The position numbers and the translations under genes were made by a program. From Linanthus parryae (lineage: Eukaryota; Streptophyta; Magnoliopsida; Ericales; Polemoniaceae), in assembly GCA_023055425.1 (NCBI GenBank), contig JALGPY010000010.1, positions 15,349,363 to 15,413,362 on the forward strand: a stretch of DNA of 64,000 bases, read 5' to 3'. The notes below the pieces were generated by a model that saw only the letters and a list, made by a program, of their open reading frames with translations, was not told where the DNA came from and did not search any database. Shown in pieces: positions 33,087-42,799 of this stretch. Positions within the stretch are counted from its first letter, which is position 1, and the number at the start of each line of letters is the position of its first letter.

Positions 33087-33319
33087 GTGCCATGAGGGCA
33101 TGCCACCTCTTAGTGGGGGGGTGGTAGTCGTGTCTGCATTAACCCGGTCTGCACGTTTTTTCGTATTTATTTTTATTTTAATTTTTATTTTTTGAATCAG
33201 CATATTTTCTTTATTTGAGTCAACCCACCATAATCATTCTGGCCATGCATTGTATATAATTTAAAAAAAAAAAAAAAATTGAAAAATTGAAAAATTAAAA
33301 ATTTTTTATGCTGCTGGTT

Positions 33320-33351
33320 GGGTATATACGCAGGACCTGCGTATATACGCA
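33320..33351. repeat. Internal palindrome pair, third site
   Basis: GGGTATATACGCA then, after GGACC, TGCGTATATACGCA (33338-33351). The outer flanks GGTTG and CAAAC extend the pair into a longer imperfect hairpin, CTGGTTGGG..CGCAAACAG. Confidence 0.85.
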
Positions 33352-34245
33352 AACAGCAAGTATAAATTATTTTTCAAAAAAAAAAAAGTTTAAAATCAGA
33401 AAATTTGAGAAAGGGCAATCGAGAGAATGAAAACAGTGAAGAAATTGAGTTTGAATCCTTTGAAAGAAAAGAAAACTTGCACCGAGGTATAGTAGATAGG
33501 TGAGAGCCAGTGACCTTTGGAATCCGCAAGTAGTTATCAACTGAGCGAAAAATCCGACTAGTTGCTACACCACCGTCACATAGGTAGTCGACAACCCGCC
33601 CACGGGCGCCGTCACGGTCATCGCATTTTTCGGTGGAGTGACCGGCTATCAAGGGACCTCACGTCCTGTTTCTTACCCCTAGGTCCAATTAGACAACCCG
33701 TTTGAAGCCATTTACCCTCTTCTTTCGCAGCCACTTTAGCCTAGGCAGCCTTCTTTGAGACCTCATCAGTCGATAGTTGGCTATTCTACGTGTTATGACG
33801 GAGGGAGTGAGTAGGGACAGGTTTTAGATAGGGGAGCTTCATGAGACATCAGTTTTGGACAGTTTCGGTTTTGACACGTTTTTCGAGGGAAGGACAGGGT
33901 GAGTGAGAGGCGACAGTGCATTAATTTGCGGAGGTGGATCACTTCGCTACATAGTGACCACAGGAGGAGTTAGTCGCGTGCGAGCATCTTTCGCACAAAC
34001 CGGGGTTCCGGGGGGTTGTAGGGTCGATTGGTGGTTGTGCCGTTTTTCTACATCTTTGGTGATGAGGAGGTTCGGTGGGACTGCACGGTATTATTTCGAC
34101 TACAGGATCAGCGCTTCAGGATTAGTGTGGGGGTACTTCACATGAGGACATTTTACGTACCCCACGACAGAGATTTATTTTAACTCACTCAGCTTTAGTC
34201 AGTTTAGCATTGTTGATATTCGTGTGCGTATGTATATATAGTTGT

Positions 34246-34318
34246 GAAAAAAAAAAAAGAAAAAAAAAAGAAGAAAAAAAAAGAAAGAAGAAAAAGAAAA
34301 AGAAAAGAAAAATTATTA
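34246..34318. repeat. A/G purine tract
   Basis: About 70 bases almost entirely A and G (GAAAAAAAAAAAAGAAAAA and similar), just after TATATATAGTTGTG. Low complexity; no coding value. Confidence 0.85.
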
Positions 34319-35016
34319 TGACCTAGTTTTTAGTTTGTTTTGTGTTTTTGTTGTTTAAATAAAAAGCTGAGTGAGTGGCACAATTTTCGAGACGTTTTGC
34401 ACCGCTTCACATTTGTGGCCGCGAGCACGGCGAAGACACACCGGGGGACAGGAGAATTGGGAAAGCAGGAACTTAGGTGTTTCGGGCAGTTTTTCGGGAT
34501 CTCGGTGAGGGGTGTGAGTTTGGTAAATTGTGAGAATGTCATAACATGTAAGATTATGCCGTACCTTGATACATATATTTATCCTACCTGTTTAGACATA
34601 GATCCTTTCGGAAACAGCTCGGATGGTAAGTTAGCTAGGGATTTGCTCAGTTTGATAACCAAAGTAATAGTACTTCGGTTCAGTGCTTAAATCCACCATA
34701 TAAATCTGTTCAGACTTACCGATCGCTTGCAGGGAAGTAACTTCTGAAAAGGATGAGATCACGAGGACACACTGTTTCTGTTTTTGAGGTTGCCCGATCT
34801 CGCAAAAAAAAAATATATATATATATTTTTGTCACTAGTCTGTTTTGAGTCGTTTGAGTCTGTGTATATTCTATCTGCGTCAGTTTTTCTATCGAGTCGT
34901 CCGGTTGAAAGGTTCGGGTCGAAAGTGTATGCAACGGTAGGGTATGAGCAGAGTCAGTCACGAGGACAGAACTGCAGGCTAGAGTTGGCAGGATTGCTCG
35001 GGACGAGCAATGTTTA

Positions 35017-35029
35017 GTGCGGGGGTATT
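35017..35029 (+). other. Athila-like polypurine tract
   Basis: AGTGCGGGGGTAT and a T lie directly before TGATAAC of the 3' LTR, the expected site for plus-strand priming. Confidence 0.7.
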
Positions 35030-36621
35030 TGATAACGCCCAATTAGGGGTTATCTTTTAGCCTGATTTCACGAGTATTTGTGCCGAAATTAGCGGTTTCT
35101 GCCGGAAAATGCCTTAGAATGCCCCGGGAATCTAGAACGAGACGTTTATTCATACTTGCTGGATTTCTGCTTATTTCTGCTCATTTCTTGCTATATTTGG
35201 ATATGATCGCGGGTATTCGTTCGTGTTGCCTTTTCAGGAACAGGTTCAGGAGGTGCATCGGGAAGCGTGCCGGGACCCAGCCGGGACCGTCTCGGGAAAC
35301 GTGCACAAGACCGGGACACGACGGAAACACAGAAGAGCAGAAGAGCACCGAAGAGGCAAGTCGGGAGCATCAGGAAGAAGAGTGGGACCCAGGGGACCAG
35401 TCCTGGCCCACCAGAGGACCAAGTGGGCCCCACATACCCCACGGCCTGCGTATATACGCAGGCCCTGCGTATATACGCAGGCAGAGGGGATGTGGGGGGA
35501 GCTTGGTTGGGCCCTGGTTGCGTATATACGCAGCCCCTGCGTATATACGCAGCCAGTTTGACTTTTGGTCAAAGACGGTGGACCGATGGCATATTCCGTA
35601 ATTTCGAGCACGAGCGTTTTCAGGAAACAACACTATTTAAAGACTCGTCCAGACTCGTTTTGAGGAGACACGGAGACACAGCACAATTCACAGCACACCC
35701 GAAGGCCAAGTCAGAGCATTCACGGAGAGCACGAAAGCGCGATTCGAGATTCGAAGACTTAGTTTGATTTCATTCTCTCTCTTTATATTCAGAAACTGCG
35801 TTTTGTATTATGTCTAGTCGTAGCTAAACTTTTCACCTAGGTTCTCGGTGAACCTAGGGTTTCGTACTCAGATTTTATGATTACTACGTTTATGGATTCA
35901 TGATGATTGTCTTAATTCAGCAAGTTGTATCTGTTATTCTGGTTTGATTATTATCGTATATGCATGATAGGATTGATCACCCAGGATTGCTATAGACCCG
36001 AGCTTGTAGGTGAAAACGTCAAGTTAGGGTTAGGAAGAAAAACCGGGATTTAGTACCTTACCCTGATAGACCGACCAGAGAAAGGGAGATAGGGCTAGCA
36101 TTGAAAAACGTGAGACCAACTGTTAGAGAATTTGACCCGGGCCATTCGGACAGGTTAGAAACCCTAACAGGATTAGACCGAGACTGCAGACTTAGGCAGC
36201 TTAACAAGAATCCGAAAGTCTGCAGGATCGGGATTACGTGTGGAATCTGAAAAGTCACTGCACAACTGGTACGTTGCACAGATACCGAAACTGCTGAGTG
36301 TTTTCATAAACGAACGTAAAACTGAAATCTGTAGAAACCCTAGGGGATCCTGGAGCCTAGTCTTCATCTATTATCGTTACAACAAAATCAGCTTATTTCA
36401 GAAAACGTCACAAAAAATATTTACAGTTTTAAATTCTGCTTTTAGTTTAGTCACTATAATCTCAACTTACTCCTCCTGGTTACTACTCTTGGGAAACCGA
36501 AACTGACAACTTGAGTAAACCCAAAACAGTCCTCGTGGGAACGATAATCCGAGTCTAATTGCACCCGGTACTACGAGATTCGTACACTTGCGATAGCACG
36601 TTAGTTTGCGCATCAAGTTTT
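35030..36621 (+). repeat. Athila-like 3' LTR
   Basis: 1,592 bp, identical to the 5' LTR except for about three substitutions and the absence of one 19-bp palindrome unit. It carries four palindromes at 35447, 35466, 35519 and 35538. The LTR stops at AAGTTTT, followed by the TATC target copy. Confidence 0.92.
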
Positions 36622-36625
36622 TATC

Positions 36626-37454
36626 CCAAGCCTTTTATCCTCCAGATACTTTGGGCAATTCCTCTTCCAGTGTCGAGGCTGAATGCAGTAGTGACAATCA
36701 CCCTTGATCACGCCTTTGGCCACGCCACCAGCAGGTTTAAGAGCAGTGTCCTTAGGTTTAGCAACTTCCTTGCCTTTACCCTTGGAAGTAGAGGCAAACC
36801 TTTTTCCCTTTCCTTTCTGCACCATCATTATGTCCTTTCCCTTTCCCTTGTTGATGGATTGTTCAGCTGTCCTCAACATATTGAGTAGCTCTGGCATAGG
36901 CTTGGCGATCTCATTTATGTTATAGTTCATGATGAACTGTCCATAACTATCCGACAAAAATTGCAGAATTAGATCTGTGGCCAACTCTTGACCAATCAGG
37001 GACCCTAGGCGATCGAGATTTTCAAGATACCCGATCATCCACAACACATGCGGTCCTACTGGGTTCCCTTCCTCCAAGTGACTCTTGAACAATGCCCGAG
37101 AAACTTCATACCGTTCAACCCTCGCCTGCTCTTGGAAGAGCTGCTTCAAGTGTTCGATCATATCGACTCCATTCATGTTCTCATGTTGCTTCTGAAGCTC
37201 ATGAGTCATGGTGCAAAGCATAAGGCAGGCCGCATCATTAGCTTGTTAATACGTTTCTGATACGCCTTTAGGGCTGCTGGGGTATTGTTCTCTGGACCAT
37301 CTGGAACTTCTTCTTCTAGTGTGTACAGTTTCTTTTCTTGTTTAAGAACAATCCTTAAATTTCTGTACCAGTCCAGAAAGTTGGTTCCAGAAAGCTTGTC
37401 CTTCTCAAGAACAGCCCGTAGGGAGTGTGATGAATTCGATGAATTGTTTGCCAT
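36626..37454 (-). pseudogene. Copia-2 gag copy B, 5' part
   Basis: Minus strand from ATG 37454: the same MANNSSNSSHSL start, the same 1-bp frame loss near 37246, then the gag body to the knuckle CHYCIQPRHWKRNC, where the Athila-like insertion interrupts it. It differs from copy A at a few bases (Gln to Arg in the knuckle). Confidence 0.85.
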
Positions 37455-39058
37455 TGGAATTCTTCAAAAACGATAAATATACAAGATTTTAGTATGATTT
37501 TACTATACTCAATAATGGATAGATTATTAAATATAGCTCCCACTATTTTTCTCGGATTAATAACCCTCCATATAAATGCGGAAAATATCCTTATATTTTC
37601 TAGTGGGCCAAGATCCATATTTTGCCTCTTTCGAGCTTGCTTTGGCAAGTTACCCGGAATTGGTTATTAGGTAGGAACCATTCCAATTACATCATATGTA
37701 ACTCTTGGTTCAATTGGGAAAATAACCATTATTTATCCATCCCCATGAATAATCCCAATTGTATGCCTCTAGGTTCTTTTAATCTTATTAAATCTACCTA
37801 GTTATGTCCAACCTCTTACTTAACCAATTGCTCATTGTTACGTTCCGTCGCATCTAATCACGATAAACCATGTTGCCATGCTTTGGCATGCACAAGCATA
37901 AGATATAGTGATCATGATGAGTGTTTAAATAACGAGAAGGCATAAACACAATGTTTTGATTGAGGGATTCGCCTTTCAATTTTAATTTGTATTGTTGATC
38001 CATTATCAACATGATCTATATGTTTGAGTTTTGGGCAAAACTCCAAATCATAGATCCGGGTTGTCTAATTATCTTATTATCCTAATCGCATGCATCAACC
38101 ATACACCAATCACAAAATAATAAGACAATAAAATAAACAACCACAACAAAATAAATGTGATGTGGATATGGCCTTTCTAGACTAAGATATTCTCAAGCCA
38201 ATGAGAATATCTATGAACCCTAAAATAGATCACATCGCCATGCGCCTCCATCTTTTTGGTCCATCCTTCGTAGTTTTGTGGAATGCTCCATCTTTATGGC
38301 TCCAATGTCTTTGGGCTTCTTTTCTTCAATCTTGGCTAACAATCTATTTTATCTAGCTACTCCTATACTAAATAAAATAAATCTCACATGTTGAGAAAAG
38401 GACGACTTGCAGGCCGTAAACTTAATTAATTATCACATTAATTGATCAGCTCGCATGCCGTAAAACAAACTACAAAATAAACATTCACACACAAACCACA
38501 ACCTAGGGCCATATCCAACCACCATGTGAATAGCACATAAACAGTTAAAACCAATTTTAACGCGCTTGTTCAATTCTAATTGTTTTGGAAGAAGTAGGGT
38601 AAAAAAACATTCCAAAAAGGACTTCCCAGAGCCCTATGGGATCACACACGGCCCTAGGGCCCGGCCTAGCCCAAGCCGCCGGTCCCCCTGGTCGCGCTTA
38701 GGCCCGGCCGGCCCTTTGGCCGTGCGTGGCTTGGGCGGCAAGGCATAGGGGCGGTCCCCTATGGGGGGCCGAACCCTTTATGGGAGTTGTTTCCAAAAAC
38801 AACTCCTTCCTTGTTGCCCAATCCAAGTTGTTTCCATGTTGAAAACCCCCTTTTTCAAACATGTGCCCAAACCCTAATCTTCAAACCAAGAAACTCACTA
38901 ATTTGTTGCATCCAATGCACAATTAGGTCTTGTTAGATTGAATATCCATTCCATTGAATCTAATATGCTTCATTTGTCGTTTTACGCGATAAACATAAAT
39001 TTAAAGTGTTAAAACAACAAAATCGTAACACATAAACTACGTTATGCTCTACGACTTG
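37455..39058 (-). other. Copia-2 leader, 5'-most copy
   Basis: The third copy of the leader, between the primer site at 39059 and gag at 37454. No coding sequence. Confidence 0.6.
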
Positions 39059-39073
39059 TGGCTCTGATACAAC
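39059..39073 (-). other. Copia-2 primer-binding site, copy C
   Basis: GTTGTATCAGAGCCA on the minus strand, next to the full 5' LTR. This is the ancestral position. Confidence 0.75.
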
Positions 39074-40475
39074 TGAAGGGTTTTGAACATGGAATCGCAG
39101 CGGAAGAATATAATTATTCCGTTCAAATCGCTCCAAGGATCACAAGTCAAGAACACAAAACGATAGTAAAGGACTAATATGTGTTTACCTTTGGGTTCAC
39201 CTTTGATGACTTCAAACGCGAATAATGTCACGTTCTCTACGGTTGATCCACACCTAGGATAGAGAATTGGACCTTACCAACCTTCTTGTGCTAGCTAGAA
39301 CGGAGGAAGGAGACAAAGGAATCAAGCAACGAAGCCACAAAGGAAGGCTCGGCCTCCTTTGTGTGGCCGACGGGTTGGGGCGGCGGGTAAGGGGGCGGCG
39401 GCCTCATTACCTTGCTTTCTCTCAACTCTTTTCTCTCCTGTCAATATGTGTTATGAATAACATGTATTGAGAGGGAAGGAAGGAGTTCCTTTATATAGTC
39501 CAAATACTCCTAGTTGTTTCCATAAAGGGCGCAATACTAATCATATCCATATATGGACTAGTATTATCTGCTAATTAGTCTTATTAAGTTAGCAACTTTT
39601 TGCAATATGATCCTTTTAATTAATCTCTATTAATTAAGTCTCTTGTCCAATTATATCCATATGGCGAGTGACCCCATAGGTTTCTATTTAATTGGTAGTA
39701 ACTATTTACAAACATGGAGCGGTGTCTAGCAACACATCGATGCCACCCAATTAATAGAAATAGTCATCTTGACAAAACATTGTGTATCGCATCCCTTTGT
39801 CTCATTATCCGGATTGGACTCGAGACATACAAGTCACACACGTATATCCAATCCATGTTCCTCGATCCTGGGAATAGCCATATCCATGCATATGACATCA
39901 ATATCCCATTATTGATTCATATGAGTCTGGCCAGACATTCCATAAGCGCCATCCCTCGAGTGGCCTCGGATAACTGCTCCCGTTATGTGGGAGGGACAAA
40001 TCCTATCTACATCACTCACCATCTCTAAGCTTGCTTCCTATTGTTCCCAACAAGCGCTTTTATAACTACCCAGTTACGGAGTAGCGTTTGACGTTGTCAA
40101 AGCACAATATTCCACAACTAGAGGATCTAGTGACTTCAAGTCTAAGGATGATATTATCCTATCACCGCGAGAAGCGCTTGTGACTTTACATAACTTGTAT
40201 GTAGCCTTCTCGGATTTGGGTCAATCTCGTATGTCATTACTCCTAATACATACCCATGTGTTGGATCGTGATATCTCCATTTCAATCCAACCCCATACTA
40301 GTCTATAGATGATCGTCCTGTTAATCATTATATTTGACTATGGATATTTAAGATAAACAACACGATTTGTAAATCTAAGGACTTCATTGTATTAAATATC
40401 TCCATAAATAATACAATGATTATTCTAGCCAACTCATACTAAAATTAGATTGCCTCTAGGGCATCTATTCCAACA
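39074..40475 (-). repeat. Copia-2 5' LTR, full length
   Basis: 1,402 bp with TGTTGGAATAGATGCCC at 40475 and ..CCCTTCA at 39074. It has the first 290 bp that LTR' copies A and B lack, and shows clearly more differences from A and B than they do from each other. Confidence 0.85.
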
Positions 40476-40863
40476 CCTTAGCAGAGGACACTCCCGTGAG
40501 TATAAGGTTCTTCTGGTAGCTTTCCCATCTCTGATGGGTCGAGGTTACAATGTATACAAGATATAATAGTAAGTATATTTGAAAATTTAATTTCTTTAAT
40601 TATAAAATAACCATTAGGGTTAGTCTCCCTCTGAGCATTTCCATGCTTAGAAGAGGTCAAATCTGGAGATTCAGGGATACATAAGTGTAATTCTCCAGTA
40701 CTCAAGCATGGGATGTTATAGAGGGGATCATAGCAGTGGTTCTATGTAAGGAAAAAACTTATAAACTCAAAATAATAGGTGGATAGTGTTTTCAATTCTA
40801 AAAAGGATGGGAATCAAGATTAAATTGGATTAGATTTGTTCGGGAGAGCATTGACGAAAGAGC
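40476..40863. other. No gene seen
   Basis: AT-rich spacer between the copia-2 LTR and an LTR fragment. One 75-codon minus-strand frame has no recognisable motif. Confidence 0.3.
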
Positions 40864-41097
40864 TGTTGGAAGAGATTCCCTATAGGAAATCTTATTTAGT
40901 ATGAACACTATTTTTGGCTAGAATAATCATTCTATTATTTATGGAGATATTCAATATAATGAAGTCCTTAGATTACAATTATTGTTTATCTTAAATATCC
41001 CTAGTCGTTTATATTGATTAATAGGACGATCAACTATAGACTAGTATGTGGTTAGATTGATACGGAGATATAAACTCTAACACATGGGTATGTATTA
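40864..41097 (+). repeat. Copia LTR fragment, first 234 bp
   Basis: It begins TGTTGGAAGAGATTCCC and follows the copia-1 LTR (12690 onward) up to GGGTATGTATT. It is in the orientation opposite to copia-2 and is cut shortly before copia-3. Confidence 0.75.
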
Positions 41098-41114
41098 TAT
41101 GAACCTCTTGTTGT

Positions 41115-41146
41115 TTACTGCAAATGAGATAAGATATTTGCAGTAA
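41115..41146. repeat. Short hairpin, 12-bp arms
   Basis: TTTACTGCAAAT and ATTTGCAGTAAA are perfect inverted arms around a loop of about 8-10 bases, in the 120-bp gap between the LTR fragment and copia-3. Confidence 0.7.
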
Positions 41147-41219
41147 AATTGGAAAAGCCCAATGGAGAACTGCCATTTTGGATCAATTAGTCGCTAAAAA
41201 ATAAAAATATATTGCTATA

Positions 41220-42532
41220 TGAAAGTGTGAGTGTGCAGGTTGTAATGCATCTAAGATGCTCTAGAAGGGGGGAGGGGGTTGAATAGAGTATTCCAACTTC
41301 TTACAAAACTTGCTAAGACGATAGAATCTTGTGACAGTTAGTGAAGTTCAAGGCCTTGAAAAAAAGTTCAAGCCCTTGAAATAAAATACAGTTTGAAATA
41401 GATCAGTCAAGTCTTTTTCAAGGCCTTGAAAAGAGTTTCAAACCCTTGAAAACAGACAAGTTTGAATGCTGTAAAAACTGAGTAAGCAAAGAAACAGTAA
41501 ATGGAAGAGACAAGTGATTTACAGAGTTCAGTCCACTTGGACCTAATCTCTACCTCAGGGATCTGATCCCTGCAGGATTTTCAACACAATTATTATTAAT
41601 CAAAAGCTAAGACCTAGATCTCAAGCACAGAGAGATGTCTTACTCTGTTACAGCTTGTGGTTCTCCCTAACCTATCTAGTACCTGCTCTAGCTAACTGAT
41701 TAACCAAGAATTCTCTATTTTTAACCTTGAACAATCCTCGAGAAGAAAGATAGAAATATTAGAGAAATGATCTACCAATAAAGTACAATACAGAAGAACA
41801 CTTAGAGTGTAGAAACTGCAGTGAAGTATGCAGTGATCTTCTGTGAAATGGATTGTGAGAATGATGAACTTCTTTGATGCTTGTCAATCCAGAACTTTGT
41901 CACTCTTTTTTCCCGTTGAGTATTGTGTCTTGTTACTTTAGAATTGAGCTTTATTTAAACTTCAAACAGCTCTTCAAATCTTCCCATATTTTCAGCAACA
42001 AATCTTCTATTTTGTAGCAACAGACTTTGACTCTTTGACAATCTTTTCCAACGGTTAAGTGATCACAATCTCCAGAGATAATTTCGTGATCTTGTATTTT
42101 AGTAGGTTGAGAAGCTGTCAAGCCATTCAGATCAAACACAGAATCATCTTCTTAATTATTTCCTTCCATGCAAAAGTCAGTTTAGGAAATAATATCTGCA
42201 AACTAGGAAATAAAATTCCCTGCAAAATCATAGTCAAACAGATGATATTTTATGTTCAAACATGTTAGAATAAATTTCTTTTCATCATCAAATAAGTGTA
42301 AATCAAACATATGAAGGAGGGATATGAAATCAGCTTAGAAGAGTTTACAGAAAACTCCCCCTGAGAATGTTCATGTAGGTTAAACAGTTTCAAGGCTTTG
42401 AATCCAGTTTCAAGGCCTTGAAAATATCTATACTATTTTCAAGCCTGTGATAACTGCTTCAAGGCTTTGAAAGCTGATTCAAGGCCTTGAAATAGTTAAT
42501 CTATTTCAAGCCTTGCACAACCTGATCTTACA
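41220..42532 (-). repeat. Copia-3 3' LTR
   Basis: 1,313 bp. Palindromes of the TTCAAGGCCTTGAA type cluster near both ends: 41347, 41370, 41417 and 41437, and 42388-42515. It retains a 32-bp stretch (about 41690-41725) that is deleted from the 5' LTR. Confidence 0.85.
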
Positions 42533-42545
42533 ATATCCCCCTTGA
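42533..42545 (-). other. Copia-3 polypurine tract
   Basis: Minus strand ATCAAGGGGGATAT abuts the TGTAAG start of the 3' LTR; AAGGGGGA is the classic copia polypurine tract. Confidence 0.8.
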
Positions 42546-42799
42546 TGAAAGACAAAACCAAATTATGTTTGATCGTTAGTCTCTGCAAAAAATACTGATT
42601 AGTTCACAGTTCATAATAACACAGTAATTCCAAAAAGATCCAACTTATTGAATTCAACAATAAAAAGTTCAGCAGATAATCCCTAAACATAAAAACATAC
42701 AAACCTAGAATTTTCTCCCCCTTTTTTACTTTCATCAAAAAGATAGAGAAGATCTTGGATCAAGTGTCTGGAAAATTTTGAAAAGAAAACTTAAAAACT

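Larger units (their letters stand above)
33087..35016 (+). other. Athila-like 3' non-coding region
   Basis: About 1.9 kb without a credible frame. It has A-rich tracts near 33262-33300 and 33377-33387, one palindrome pair (33320-33351), and a purine-only A/G stretch at 34246-34314. Long post-pol non-coding sequence is usual in Athila. Confidence 0.6.
22951..36625 (+). mobile_element. Athila-like Ty3/gypsy element inserted in copia-2 gag
   Basis: LTRs at 22955-24565 and 35030-36621 bracket a tRNA-Asp primer site, gag, protease-RT-RNase H-integrase, a third ORF and a G-rich polypurine tract. The domain order (integrase last) is that of Ty3/gypsy. The target duplication TATC lies at 22951-22954 and 36622-36625; the uninterrupted copia copy at 18860-18890 shows the empty site. 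The LTRs differ by about three substitutions plus one 19-bp unit, so insertion is recent. The long, pol-distal non-coding stretches, the third ORF and the tRNA-Asp site fit the Athila lineage. Internal length is about 10.5 kb. Confidence 0.92.
16449..40475 (-). mobile_element. Copia-2, rearranged tandem Ty1/copia array
   Basis: On the minus strand, from 40475 downward: full 5' LTR (40475-39074), primer site, leader, gag/protease, then a join to the middle of an LTR (LTR'), primer site, leader, gag/protease, again joined to LTR', primer site, and a leader cut at about 16451. The repeat unit (LTR' + leader + gag) is 4,090 bp: features at 16582, 17198, 17863 and 18291 recur at +4090, and again once the 13,671-bp gypsy insertion is subtracted. 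No integrase, RT or RNase H is present, so the array is non-autonomous. Copies differ by only a few bases, except that the 40.4-kb LTR is visibly more diverged from the two LTR' copies. Confidence 0.85.
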
